Origin: Dyella thiooxydans
GTDB lineage: Bacteria > Pseudomonadota > Gammaproteobacteria > Xanthomonadales > Rhodanobacteraceae
Direction: 5' to 3'
Length of the DNA: 64,000 nt
Assembly (NCBI RefSeq): GCF_001641285.1
Contig: NZ_CP014841.1
Coordinates: 1,860,001-1,924,000, forward strand
Part shown: piece by piece, positions 42,518 to 52,246 of the stretch
How positions within the stretch are numbered: position 1 is the stretch's first letter
Layout: every line of letters begins with the position of its first letter
Notes under the pieces: model-generated
The model's input: only the letters and a program-made list of their open reading frames with translations
What the model was told of the DNA's origin: nothing
Databases searched by the model: none
Position numbers and translations under genes: made by a program

Positions 42518-43051
42518 CTAGAGCCGTCCGCTGCGGCAGTCCGCGACGTCCGCCGCCTTCACGTGGGTATAGGCGCGCAGCCGGGGCACCTCCGCCACCA
42601 TGGCGTCCTGCTTCTGGCGCATGACGTCCAGCGCGTTGCAGAACCGGGGCGAACTGACCATCTTTTTCGCACCCTTCTCCACGCTTCGCGCACCGCCATC
42701 GGTGCCCATGTGCAACACGGAGTCGAACAGAAACCGCGGCACGGCGGTCCGGACGTATTTCTCGGCGCCGATCATGGACACGTCGACGACATCGAGGGCC
42801 GCCTTCCGATAGGCCAGGGTCGCCGCCTGCTGCGTAGCGTCGAGCGCGACCTTCTCGTCGCCCACCACCAGGCTTCCATCGGTGCCGATGTGTGCCGCCG
42901 GCTCGCCCTTGGGGCCATTCAGATCCAGGGGTTCGGCATGCGCCTTCAGGCGGTCGGCCTCGATCTCGCGGCGCGCGTCGCTCATGCAGCCGGCGAGCGA
43001 GAGGGCAACCAGCGCCATCCCCAGCACCCTTCGCATGACACGTCCCTGCAT
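42518..43051 (-). CDS. Putative lipoprotein of unknown function
   Basis: A 177-residue protein with a signal peptide ending in LSLAGC (lipobox, Cys about 22), followed by a soluble, charged domain with two cysteines (RFCNAL and VADCRSG). No family is recognised. A GAGGAGGGAA site precedes the ATG. Confidence 0.68.
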   Translation of the reverse strand: MQGRVMRRVLGMALVALSLAGCMSDARREIEADRLKAHAEPLDLNGPKGEPAAHIGTDGSLVVGDEKVALDATQQAATLAYRKAALDVVDVSMIGAEKYVRTAVPRFLFDSVLHMGTDGGARSVEKGAKKMVSSPRFCNALDVMRQKQDAMVAEVPRLRAYTHVKAADVADCRSGRL

Positions 43052-43404
43052 GGCTGTTCCCTCCTCGTTCGACTGGCGCGATATCGCGGAGCACGCCTTC
43101 GCAGTCCACGGCCACAGCAGCAACCGTTCGCTATCGAGCGTGCTTCCTGCGAAACCTAGACCCGTGGGCAGGAGCGGACAATGGGACTAACGACACAGGC
43201 CTCGGGTGAAGGTCGGCCCGCGGGACCGCCGCTGCGGTCACTCCGACCCGCGCGCTCCGCGCAACCAGGCCTGCGCAAATGCCTCGACACCGACCCGCGG
43301 CGGCACGGCCAGTCCGACCACCCGCACCCACGCATCCGCCCCCGCTTCATCGCCGCCAAGGACGCATCGCGCAACGTGGGCGGTGACGCGCGCTTGTCGC
43401 CCTG
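43052..43404. other. Region holding only a 3' gene remnant
   Basis: Apart from the pseudogene at 43238-43351, no coding region is seen here. Confidence 0.5.
43238..43351 (-). pseudogene. C-terminal fragment of a paralogue of the 48261-48677 gene
   Basis: The minus-strand frame ending at 43238 reads ADAWVRVVGLAVPPRVGVEA, then FAQAW. This matches ADAFVRAFGLVVPAKVGLEV, then FAQDW, at the C terminus of the intact gene at 48261-48677, about 60 percent identical over ~30 residues and with similar nucleotides. The N-terminal two thirds are missing. Confidence 0.72.
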
Positions 43405-45489
43405 CTACTGAAGCACCGCCACCCCATAGCCCGGCAGGTCCAGCGTGCCGTCGTGGGAGCGGTCGGTCAGCACATCGCGTTTGCGGCCATCGAAGGAGAC
43501 GGTCACCGGGGTGTCGGTGGTGTTGACGTACACGGTGCGACCGTTGACCACGCGGGCGATGACGCCATCGGGCGTGACGGGACCGCGTTCGATCGCCAGC
43601 TTCGCATAGAGCGAGCGGACCAGCGGACCGAGGAACGCCGCTTGCGATGCCGTGGCGAGATAGATCGCCTCGCCCTTGCCAAAGTGGTTGAGGGTGATCG
43701 CCGGGCTCTTTTGCGGGGTGTTTCCGAAGCTCGCCAGCACGCTTGCCGTGCCCGGCTCGAGCACTTCGTAGTAGCCGGCGGAACCGGTCAGTTCCTTTCC
43801 TTCGAAGCTCAGGGTGATCGGTTGTTTCGACCGGTAGAACGGATCGGTGCGCAGCCCGAAGACGTCGGCCAGACGTCCGGGCAGTGGCGTTTCGAACCAC
43901 TTTCCGGTCCCGTCGACCTTGGCCGAATAGCCGGTCATGACGACGGTGCCACCCTGGGCGACATACCGCCGGATCGCGTTCGCCGTCGGCTCGTCCATCA
44001 CGTAGGTGGCCGGCAGCAACACGAGTTTGTAGTTGTCGATCGGGTCGTGGGCGATGTCGATCACCGCCACATCGATGTTGTCCTTGAAAAAGGGCTGGAA
44101 GGCGGCCTTGAGCTGGTCGCTGTAGTTGTCGGTGAAGTACTGCCTCATGGTGTTCGGCCCGGGCGGCGGGTTGGTGATCCAGGCCGTCTCGTACGAATCC
44201 TCGATCGCGACCTGCGGCTGGCGCCGGCGCGGAAAGCCCATCGTCTGCAGCTGCTTGAACTCCTTGGCTATCCGGGCGAACTCACCGACCTTCCACGAGG
44301 GCCGGCCATCGTGGTCGAGCAGGCCGAACAGCGATTGCTCCTCGCCGCCGATGTGCGAGTTGAAGGTCCAGGCCAGGAACGTCTGGGCGTAATGGAGCAG
44401 CCCGAAATAGGCCCACATGCGCGAGCGGCCCGGCACGCCGTAGTCGCCACCGCCACCGGCGGTGAATTCGTTGAACCAGACCGGGGTGCGATGCCCGGCC
44501 TTGATCATCATGACGTCGAACGCGGCACCCAGCGGGTCGCGGGTATCGGGGTAGAAGCCTTCGGCTCCGTAGGTCGAATACCGGTTCCATGAACGCAGGT
44601 AATCGAAGCCCTTGGCCGGCGCGTTGGGCCACAGGTTGGAGACGGCGGGCAGATCGGGCGCGACGTGCTTGCGCACGTCATCGAGGTCGCCGAGGTCGGC
44701 AATGGTCATGTCGGACCAGAAGCGATGCAGGTCGAGGTTGCGTTCGTTCGGTCCCGGCCCCTCGCCATAGGGCAGCTCGACCTGGCTCCAGTCGTTTATC
44801 CGGCGCGACCAGCGCTGCGTCGCCCAGGCCTTGTTGAGCGCCGCGATCGTCCCGTAGCGCTGCTTGAGCCAGGCGACAAAGCGTGCACGATCGCCTTCCG
44901 AGTAGGACATCGGCGAGCTGCCCACCTCGTTGTCGTAGCCGACCGCCACCACCGCCGGGTTGTGCGCGTAGCGCGCGAGCATCTTCTCGGCGAGCTGCCG
45001 CACCAGACGCCGATAGTCCGGGTCGCTGATGTCGTCCCAGTAACGGGTGGCTGGATGGAGTCGCACGCCGTCCTGGTTGACGATATCGACGCCCGGGTAT
45101 TTCCGATGCAGCCAGACCGGCGCCGGCAGGCCGGGAATGTCGAGAATCACCTTGATCCCGGCGGCGTGCATCTGGGCCAGGATCGCGTCGAACCAAGCGA
45201 ACTCGAACTGGCCTTCGCGCGGCTCGAACGAGTCCCAGGACAGATCGCCCATGCGCACCATGGTGAAGCCGGCCTGCTTCATGATCGCGATGTCGTGCCT
45301 GATCTGTGCCGGGCTGCGGTCGATCGGCTGGTAACAGGTGCCGACGAACAACTGCCCTTCGCCCGTCGGGTCGGCATGACCGGCGGGACTTTGCGCCTGT
45401 GCCGGCTGCACGGAGGCAAACCCGGCACCCAGTGCAAGCGCGATCGCGATCTTCGCCGCCTGGTCGGTCGCATGCCTTTTCAGATTCAT
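43405..45489 (-). CDS. GH42-type beta-galactosidase (exported)
   Basis: A 694-residue glycosidase with a signal peptide (about 1-32, ending AQA). The TIM barrel carries the clan-A pair: acid/base Glu188 in GYDNEVGSSP and nucleophile Glu341 in WFNEFTAGG. A flavodoxin-like domain (about 430-620) and a short C-terminal beta domain follow, as in family GH42. It should release terminal beta-linked galactose in the periplasm. It is 54 bp downstream of the fucosidase gene and likely co-transcribed. Confidence 0.88.
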   Translation of the reverse strand: MNLKRHATDQAAKIAIALALGAGFASVQPAQAQSPAGHADPTGEGQLFVGTCYQPIDRSPAQIRHDIAIMKQAGFTMVRMGDLSWDSFEPREGQFEFAWFDAILAQMHAAGIKVILDIPGLPAPVWLHRKYPGVDIVNQDGVRLHPATRYWDDISDPDYRRLVRQLAEKMLARYAHNPAVVAVGYDNEVGSSPMSYSEGDRARFVAWLKQRYGTIAALNKAWATQRWSRRINDWSQVELPYGEGPGPNERNLDLHRFWSDMTIADLGDLDDVRKHVAPDLPAVSNLWPNAPAKGFDYLRSWNRYSTYGAEGFYPDTRDPLGAAFDVMMIKAGHRTPVWFNEFTAGGGGDYGVPGRSRMWAYFGLLHYAQTFLAWTFNSHIGGEEQSLFGLLDHDGRPSWKVGEFARIAKEFKQLQTMGFPRRRQPQVAIEDSYETAWITNPPPGPNTMRQYFTDNYSDQLKAAFQPFFKDNIDVAVIDIAHDPIDNYKLVLLPATYVMDEPTANAIRRYVAQGGTVVMTGYSAKVDGTGKWFETPLPGRLADVFGLRTDPFYRSKQPITLSFEGKELTGSAGYYEVLEPGTASVLASFGNTPQKSPAITLNHFGKGEAIYLATASQAAFLGPLVRSLYAKLAIERGPVTPDGVIARVVNGRTVYVNTTDTPVTVSFDGRKRDVLTDRSHDGTLDLPGYGVAVLQ

Positions 45490-45543
45490 CGGTCGTCGTC
45501 CACGTCGAAGGAGAGTGCCGGCGTCGTGCCGTTGCGTACGCGC

Positions 45544-47106
45544 TCAGGCGAAGGTGATCTCGAACACGCTGGCGTGGCGGGTCGGCAGCGTCGCGGGGAC
45601 ATCGACGAGCAGCGCCTGCCCGGTCTGCCGAAAGGCGATGGCACCGTGATGACCGAGCAGCCGTACGTGTCGCACCGGTCGTCCGGAGTAAGGATTGCCG
45701 CTGGCCAGCGAGGCGATGGCGACGCTGCCCTCCGGCTCGCCGAGGGTGATCGCGAAAAGGCGATCGCCCTTGGTCGTGAAGCGGATGTCCCGGGCGGTGT
45801 AGGCGACCTGTTCCTTGAACATGCCCGCGGCCGCCTCGGTCGGCCCCTCGCCGTCGATCTTCCACGGCCGCGTGCCGTGGATGGCCTCCGCGTTGACCGC
45901 CATCCACGTCGTCAGCTCGGCGAGCAACTGCTCGGACTCGGGCGGCAGGCTGCCGTCGGCATGGAGCACGACATTGAGCAGCAGGTTGCCGTTCTTGCTG
46001 ACGATGTCGGCCAGCATGGTCACGACCTCGTCCGCGGTCTTGTAGCGGTCGTTCTCGTTGAAGAACCAGTCGCCGTTCGAGGTATCGGTTTGCCAGGGCA
46101 GCGGGTTGATGCCCTTCAGCACGCCACGCTCGACGTCCTGCACCGCCCATTCCTTGTGGAATTCGCCCGACCCGGAATCCTTGCAGTTGTAGACCGCATC
46201 CAGCTTTCCGCTGCGGGCGATGCTGCTGTTGTAGAGATCGGCGACCAGCGAACGACCGATCGCACCGAACGGCAGCCCGCCGTCGGAATAGAGCAGGTCG
46301 GGTTGGTAGTGGTCGACGAGATCGCGAATCCGCCGATACCACGTCCGGTGGTAATCGGCATTGCTGGTGTACCAGCTGCCCGGCGTGTTGCGGAAGGGCT
46401 GGTCGCGATTGTCGTGGTAGAGGTCTTCGTAGCGAGGATCGGCGCCGTCATAGTCGATCCCGAGTTTCGGCCAGAACTGGTCGTACAGATGGTTCGGATA
46501 CCACCAGCAATAGCTGGCACCGAGATGCTCGGACACGCCGAAGCGCAGGCCGCGCCGCGTCGCCGCTGCCTTCCAGGCACCGACGATGTCGCGCCTGGGC
46601 CCCATCGCTGCGGCGTTCCAGCGGTGATGTCGCGAATCCCACAGGTCGAAATTGTCGTGGTGCACGCCCATCGAGACGAAATACTTCGCCCCGGCGGCGG
46701 CATATTTCGCCATCAGCGCATCGGGATCGAACTTGTCGGCGGTCCACAGCGGGATGATGTCCTTGTAGCCGACCACCGAAGGGTGACCGTAGTTCTTGAC
46801 GTGATGGTCGTAGTGGGGGTGCCCCGGCACGTACATGAAACGCGCGTACCAGTCGCCTTGCCGAGGCACGGCCTGCGGCCCCCAGTGCGCCCAGATGCCG
46901 AACTTGGCGTCCCGGAACCACTCGGGGGTCTGGTACGCCTTGAGCGACTCGACCGTTGGCTCGAAGCGACCGGGTACCGGCGCGGGTGTGTCCAGGTCGC
47001 CCCGCTCAGGGCGACCGGTTGCGCGCACCGGCATCCCGGAGGAAAGCGCTGCGGCGATCGACCCGATCGATGCCCCCAGAAAGTTTCGTCGGTTGAGCCT
47101 GACCAT
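45544..47106 (-). CDS. GH29 alpha-L-fucosidase (Tat-exported)
   Basis: A 520-residue glycosidase. It begins with a Tat signal (RRNFLGA, residues 6-12). The GH29 barrel shows FGIWAHWGPQAVP, FVSMGVHHDNFDLWDS and catalytic nucleophile Asp275 in LLYSDGGLPF. The C-terminal beta domain follows. It should remove alpha-L-fucose from oligosaccharides; with the GH42 enzyme it suits fucosylated galactosides such as plant xyloglucan side chains (inference). ATG 47106 has an AGGAGGAA site. Confidence 0.9.
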   Translation of the reverse strand: MVRLNRRNFLGASIGSIAAALSSGMPVRATGRPERGDLDTPAPVPGRFEPTVESLKAYQTPEWFRDAKFGIWAHWGPQAVPRQGDWYARFMYVPGHPHYDHHVKNYGHPSVVGYKDIIPLWTADKFDPDALMAKYAAAGAKYFVSMGVHHDNFDLWDSRHHRWNAAAMGPRRDIVGAWKAAATRRGLRFGVSEHLGASYCWWYPNHLYDQFWPKLGIDYDGADPRYEDLYHDNRDQPFRNTPGSWYTSNADYHRTWYRRIRDLVDHYQPDLLYSDGGLPFGAIGRSLVADLYNSSIARSGKLDAVYNCKDSGSGEFHKEWAVQDVERGVLKGINPLPWQTDTSNGDWFFNENDRYKTADEVVTMLADIVSKNGNLLLNVVLHADGSLPPESEQLLAELTTWMAVNAEAIHGTRPWKIDGEGPTEAAAGMFKEQVAYTARDIRFTTKGDRLFAITLGEPEGSVAIASLASGNPYSGRPVRHVRLLGHHGAIAFRQTGQALLVDVPATLPTRHASVFEITFA

Positions 47107-48260
47107 GGATTTCCTCCTGCCGATGATGGGCGGCAACGCTTGTCGTTCGAAGCAGGACCGAGCGACTCGGTGGCCACCTCGCTCATGCACTGCCGATGCA
47201 CGTGTGCTGTCGATACCGCGGCGTGGTCGAATGCCGACCTGCGGAGCGGACGCAGCGCCACGTGGACGAGCCGGCCGCGGCTATCGATGCAGGCAAGGCA
47301 AGACCGCGTCGCCGGCAGGTGCGACGATGCAGGTCCAGTCCGTCACGCATGCGCCAGGGCGAGAGCGATGGCCATCGCGGCTGAGGTACGGCCCGGCGCA
47401 GATGCATCCCGCGCGGAGTGGATGCCGTGTCCGCAAGCCGGCTCACGCGATCCCGGTGCAACGGGTGGTCCGATCCCCATCGGCGTCATGGCAAGCAACA
47501 CCTTCCTGTCGCCGCGAAAGCACGTAAATCGCGCATCCCGCTTCTCGCACGTGGGCTCACGCCAGAAAAGCGCGCCCGACCATTTCGGGAGCCATAGTGC
47601 CACCCCGCAATTAGTCTGATGATTACGAACTTTCCCATTCGGACTGATGCTTTTGCATGTGCACCTGCATCAGGCAGCGCCTGTGCATCGCGCAGGTGTG
47701 GAAAGCCTGGTCCGAAACGGCCTGCATGACGGATCGGATCGATCAATCCGCGATCCATGCGTTGTCCGCAATCGCTTTGACCGGGCAGCGCGCGCCGACA
47801 TGGCATGCACGCCCCTCGCTTTCGCCGCAGGCTTGTTGGGTGCGACACAAGCCATCGGAGCGGACGTAGCGGGCGCCTCCAACGCAGGCCCGAATGTATC
47901 GGCGCTGCATGCCTGATGGACTGACTGCCATCATGCCGTGGCAGAGAAAGATGCCCCAGCCTTACTGGACATGTACGTGAGCGCCGACGCGCCCGTGATG
48001 TTTCGCCCCGCCCCCGATGCGCTCGCGACCTTCGCCCTCAAGCAGCCGGTACCACGGACGATCCTGGTTACCGCAAAACAGGACATCGTCGACGAAGTAA
48101 AACTTCCACCCGATCAGATTGGAAATCTCGACATCCACTCAGATGGCGAGGTCGGCTCGATCGACCTTCCCGCGGCGGACCGTGCAGGAGCGCCCCGCTG
48201 GCATAGCCCATGGTTCGGTCGATCCGCGCCGGCCTGAACCCAATCGACCTGGAACTGACT
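47107..48260. other. 1.15-kb gene-free stretch
   Basis: I find no supportable gene. A GTG-initiated frame at 47938-48237 has no ribosome site or recognisable motif. An AT-rich island at 47609-47655, with TTAGTCTGATGATTACGA, may be an operator or promoter for the fucosidase gene, though ~500 bp away. Both ends look like decayed sequence. Confidence 0.5.
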
Positions 48261-48677
48261 TCAGGACGCCTCATCCTTTGGTACGCGCGCCCTCATCCAA
48301 TCCTGCGCAAAGACTTCCAGGCCCACCTTCGCCGGCACCACGAGCCCAAACGCCCGCACGAACGCATCCGCCGCCACGATGAACGCCTGCTTTGCCTGGT
48401 TCGTCGCCTGGCGTGCCTGCGCCTGCTGCTGGCGCAGCCGTACCAGGTGCGGCGACGGCGGTCCGGGGCGGACGAACTTCTGGTCGCGGCGCAGGGCATC
48501 GGCGACCTGGGTGGTGCTGACCGCGGCGCGATGCACGGCTTCCGCGGCCTTCAGCAGCGCGTGCAGCGCTTCGCGTTTCAGCGGCGTGTCGACCAGATCC
48601 GGCGGCAGGCCGGAGCTGTCGCCGGTGTCGAGGCGGGTCAGCACGTCGACGTAAGCAAAAGCCGGGAGATTGGACAT
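48261..48677 (-). CDS. Hypothetical helical protein (intact paralogue)
   Basis: A 138-residue protein, mostly alpha-helical and rich in Ala/Gln/Arg, with a probable coiled coil (QQQAQARQATNQAKQAF). The C terminus ends ADAFVRAFGLVVPAKVGLEV plus FAQDWMRARV. Its last third is duplicated as a remnant at 43238-43351, on the same strand. No family is known to me. Confidence 0.6.
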   Translation of the reverse strand: MSNLPAFAYVDVLTRLDTGDSSGLPPDLVDTPLKREALHALLKAAEAVHRAAVSTTQVADALRRDQKFVRPGPPSPHLVRLRQQQAQARQATNQAKQAFIVAADAFVRAFGLVVPAKVGLEVFAQDWMRARVPKDEAS

Positions 48678-48817
48678 TGGGCAACCGTTCTTGGGCGACG
48701 CGCCGGGCCGGAACGTCCGCTGGCATTATCCAGCTTCGGTAGACCGTGCACGGATGACGGCTGTCACTGGCGGACGAATCCCCGACACCGCAGCATGGCG
48801 ACAACGAAAGGAATCGC

Positions 48818-50215
48818 ATGAAACCCTCCGGACAAGCCGCAGGTCGAACGCGGCGACGCTTGATTGGCGTCCTGCTCATCGGTGCAGCCCTCATCGGCAT
48901 ACTCGCCTTTCGCCCCGATCGTGCGCTGCGGGTTGGCACTGCGGTGGTGAGCGAGGCGCTCTGCGGCGGCGTATTCGTCTCGGGCCGGGCACCGGATCGG
49001 GTTTTCGCCGAGGACATTGCCGCCAATCCGGGGCTCAAATTGATCCGGCGGCACCTGCACTACGCCATCGACTTCAAGCAGCACGCGGTCCATGCCAACT
49101 GGCTCGGCCTGTTTCGCAGCACGGCGTATTTCCAACCCGGTTACGGCTGCACGCTGGGCAGCCTGCCGGAGCACCGTCCGCCGCTCCAGCGCCCGACGGA
49201 AGCATCACCGGAACCAGCGATCGAACCCGGCTCCCCTGCCCTGCAGGCGGCGCTTGCGCGCGCGTTCGCGGAACCCTCCAGGCCGCCCTTCCGGCGCATC
49301 CACGCGATCGTGATCATGCGTGATGGCCGAATCATCGCCGAGCGCTACGCCAATGACGTGGGCGTGGACACGCCGTTGCTCGGCTTTTCGGTGAGCAAGT
49401 CGGTCACCAATGCCCTGGTCGGCATTCTCGTCCGCCAGCATCGCCTGGATGTCGAGCACCGGGCACCGGTGGCCGCGTGGGATCACGCCGACGATCCGCG
49501 CCACGCCATCACGCTCGACCAGTTGCTCCGCATGACCAGTGGACTCGATCTGACCGAGAGCGACACCGGGTTCGATCCCGTCTCGCGCATGTTGTTCCTG
49601 GAACGTGACATGGCCGGCTTCGCCGAACGGGCGAGGCTCAGGCACAAGCCCGGAGAGGTGTGGGAGTACACCAGCGGCAACACGCTGATCGCTTCCGCCA
49701 TCATCCGCGACGCCGTTGGTGGCAAGGCCCAGGACGTGCTCCGCTTCGCCCGGGATGAACTGTTCAAGCCGGTCGGCATGCGCCACGTGGTGATCGAATT
49801 CGATGCGGCCGGCACGCCGATCGGTTCGACCCGCATCTACGCCTCCGCGCGCGACTGGGCACGTTTCGGCCAGCTCTACCTCGATGACGGCAAGGTGGGC
49901 GACAAGCGCATCCTGCCCCCAGGCTGGGTGGCCTACTCGACCCGGCGCACGCTGGACAGCGACTACGCGGCGGGGTTCTGGATCAACGCCAGCGACACCG
50001 CCAATGCGCGATGGCGCGTCCGTCACGGTATGCCTGCCGATACGTTCTACGCTTCGGGACTCAACGGCCAGCGCATCGTGGTGGTGCCCTCGCAGCACCT
50101 GGTGATCGCCCGCCTGGGCAGCACGATCGACCCACCCAACTACGACATGCCGGGACTGGCGCGCCTGGTCAGCGACGTGATCGCCGCGACCGGCAACACG
50201 CCTCCGGCTCCTTGA
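48818..50215 (+). CDS. Serine hydrolase, 6-aminohexanoate-dimer hydrolase/beta-lactamase fold
   Basis: A 465-residue protein with an N-terminal membrane anchor (about 13-31) and a class-C-type domain. Catalytic Ser191 lies in SVSKSV, with Lys194; the second motif is WEYTSGN and a later HGMPAD replaces KTG. This is the pattern of carboxylesterase VIII/NylB-like enzymes. A related but different member is at 40523-41599. The substrate is unknown. Confidence 0.85.
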   Translation: MKPSGQAAGRTRRRLIGVLLIGAALIGILAFRPDRALRVGTAVVSEALCGGVFVSGRAPDRVFAEDIAANPGLKLIRRHLHYAIDFKQHAVHANWLGLFRSTAYFQPGYGCTLGSLPEHRPPLQRPTEASPEPAIEPGSPALQAALARAFAEPSRPPFRRIHAIVIMRDGRIIAERYANDVGVDTPLLGFSVSKSVTNALVGILVRQHRLDVEHRAPVAAWDHADDPRHAITLDQLLRMTSGLDLTESDTGFDPVSRMLFLERDMAGFAERARLRHKPGEVWEYTSGNTLIASAIIRDAVGGKAQDVLRFARDELFKPVGMRHVVIEFDAAGTPIGSTRIYASARDWARFGQLYLDDGKVGDKRILPPGWVAYSTRRTLDSDYAAGFWINASDTANARWRVRHGMPADTFYASGLNGQRIVVVPSQHLVIARLGSTIDPPNYDMPGLARLVSDVIAATGNTPPAP

Positions 50216-50431
50216 GGGAATCTCGACACTTCGGTCAAGCAAGCGAGAGTTCTAAGCGCGCCTCGATCGGGAGCGCCGGTCGTGCGCTGACTTTTGCGCG
50301 ATGGAAAGCAAAGACGCTGGATGACCGGCATTCGCCTTTTTAGTGCGCCCACGGCTTTCGCCGGGATGACGAAGCTGGGAGCCATCGCCCCGACTCGGAG
50401 GCGATGGCTCTGATCGGCACAGGGCCTGCGC

Positions 50432-52246
50432 TCAGAACCCCGGCGGCCGCTCTCCCGCCACCGCGACCTTCGCCTCCAGCGCGCGGCCGACGCGGCCGAG
50501 CGTGCCTTCCTCGAACAGGCGGCCGACCAGGGTGACGCCGTAGGGGACGCGGTGCGGCTTGGCCAGCATGGGTTGCGGGTGGGCCGGGTTGGGCGCCCAG
50601 TCGCTGCGCACCTGGCTCACCTCGACGAAACCGGTGCGCAGGGTCAGTGAGGGCTGGCCGGTCATGTTGGAGATCACCATCATCTCGTCGCGCAGCGAAG
50701 GCACCAGCAGCAGGTCCACCTCGCCCATCACCCGCTCCATCTCCCTGGCCACCCGGCGGCGCAGGCGATCGGCCTGGACGAAGTCCACGGCGGAGAGGAA
50801 GCGCGATTCGCGGAACAGGTTCGGCCATGCGTCCGGGGTCTGCTCGCGCATCGTGTCGGCCTCGCCGGAGAGCGTCAGCTCTTCGAACGCGGCGGCGGCC
50901 TCGGCGAACAGCAGCAGGTTGAGGTCATCGTACGGCCAGTCGGGCAGCGACACCTCGGTCGGCACCAGGCCGAGCGAGCGCAGCTGCTCGAGCGCTGCGC
51001 GATCCAGATCGGTGGCCGGCGCTTCCTTCAGCCAGCCGGGCAAGTAGCCCACCTTCAGGCCCTTGATCGGGGCGCCCGCGTCGTAGTCGAAGTGCGCCGC
51101 CACGCTGGCGCTGTCGCCCGGGTCGGTGCCGTGGATGGCGTGCAGCACCAGCATGGTGTCTTCCACCGAGCGGGTGATCGGACCGAGCTTGTCCATCGTC
51201 CAGCACAGCGTCATCGCGCCGGTGCGCGGCACGCGGCCGTAGGTGGGGCGCAAGCCGGTGGTGCCGCAGCGCATGCAGGGGCTGATGATGCTGCCCTGGG
51301 TCTCGCTGCCGATGGCGAACGCCACCAGGCCGGCCGCCGTGGCCGAGGCCGGGCCGGCGCTGGAGCCGGAGGAGCCCTCCTGCGGCAACCACGGGTTCAT
51401 GGTCTGGCCGCCGAACCAGATGTCGTTGAGCGCCAGCGCGCCCAGGCTGAGCTTGGCCACCAGCACCGCACCGGCTTCGTTGAGTTTGCGGGTGACCGCG
51501 CCGTCGTCCTTCGGCACGCGATGCTTGAACGGCTCGGCGCCGTAGGTGGTGGCGATGCCGGCGGTGTCGAGCAGGTCCTTCGCACCCCACGGGATGCCGT
51601 GCAGCGGGCCGCGGTACTTGCCGGCGGCGATCTCCCTGTCCGCCTGCGCGGCCTGCTTCAGCGCGTGCTCCTCGCACAGCGTGATCACGCAGCGCAGCTG
51701 CGGGTCGAAGCGCTTCAGGCGATCGAGGTAGATCTTGGTCAAGCGCGTGGACGTGAGCTTGCGCGTGCGGATCCACGCGCCGAGCTGGGCGACCGAGGCG
51801 AAGGCGATGTCCTCGTCCTTGGCCGGCAGCGGGGTCACGGCCACTTTCGACGGCATGAAGCGGTCGTGCGCGGGACCGACATGGGCGCGCCCCATCGCCG
51901 GGAACCACGTGGTAGCCGGCGCCAGCCCTTCTTCCAGCGCCACCTTGCGCGGGCCGGTGCGACGCTCCAGCAGGCCGGCGAGCGAGGTCGGCCAGTTGGC
52001 CACCGCCATGGCGCGCTGCGGCTCGGTCATCGTCACCTGCATCAGCTTTTCCGCCTCGGCGAAGGTCGCCGTGCTCAGCTTCGGCCCCACCGGCGGCGCC
52101 GTGTTGAACGCCCCCGGCGAACCGGGCGGCGGGGTCGTCGGCGTGGCCGGCGGGTTCTCGCCGGTCTGGGCGATGGCACCACCGGCCACCACGGCACCGA
52201 GCAGGCCCAGCGGTGCCTGGGTCAGGAAATCGCGACGCGTCTTCAT
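50432..52246 (-). CDS. Amidase-signature family hydrolase (Tat-exported)
   Basis: A 604-residue protein. The start KTRRDFLT is a Tat signal, followed by a Pro-rich linker. The Ser-cisSer-Lys triad is complete: Lys223 in WGAKDLLD, cis-Ser296 in GSSGSSAG and nucleophile Ser319 in GSETQGSI. The N-terminal ~140 residues are an extra segment relative to basic amidases. It probably hydrolyses an amide in the periplasm. The substrate is not predictable. Confidence 0.88.
   Translation of the reverse strand: MKTRRDFLTQAPLGLLGAVVAGGAIAQTGENPPATPTTPPPGSPGAFNTAPPVGPKLSTATFAEAEKLMQVTMTEPQRAMAVANWPTSLAGLLERRTGPRKVALEEGLAPATTWFPAMGRAHVGPAHDRFMPSKVAVTPLPAKDEDIAFASVAQLGAWIRTRKLTSTRLTKIYLDRLKRFDPQLRCVITLCEEHALKQAAQADREIAAGKYRGPLHGIPWGAKDLLDTAGIATTYGAEPFKHRVPKDDGAVTRKLNEAGAVLVAKLSLGALALNDIWFGGQTMNPWLPQEGSSGSSAGPASATAAGLVAFAIGSETQGSIISPCMRCGTTGLRPTYGRVPRTGAMTLCWTMDKLGPITRSVEDTMLVLHAIHGTDPGDSASVAAHFDYDAGAPIKGLKVGYLPGWLKEAPATDLDRAALEQLRSLGLVPTEVSLPDWPYDDLNLLLFAEAAAAFEELTLSGEADTMREQTPDAWPNLFRESRFLSAVDFVQADRLRRRVAREMERVMGEVDLLLVPSLRDEMMVISNMTGQPSLTLRTGFVEVSQVRSDWAPNPAHPQPMLAKPHRVPYGVTLVGRLFEEGTLGRVGRALEAKVAVAGERPPGF

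Noticed and set aside
43131-43374. Small ORFs as a functional gene
   Set aside because: Only the C-terminal homology to the 48261-48677 gene makes sense, and it lacks the rest of the protein; treated as a pseudogene.
44665-47619. Very long (984-codon) plus-strand open frame opposite the GH42/GH29 genes
   Set aside because: It is antisense to two genes with intact catalytic motifs, lacks any recognisable domain, and has the His/Arg/Gly-rich composition of a shadow frame in GC-rich DNA.
47938-48237. GTG-initiated 99-codon frame in the non-coding stretch
   Set aside because: No ribosome site, no motif and no neighbour context; could be a relic but cannot be supported.
50300-50380. Possible REP hairpin at GGCTTTCGCCGGGATGACG
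   Set aside because: Resembles half of a dispersed repeat, but the second arm is not well formed.
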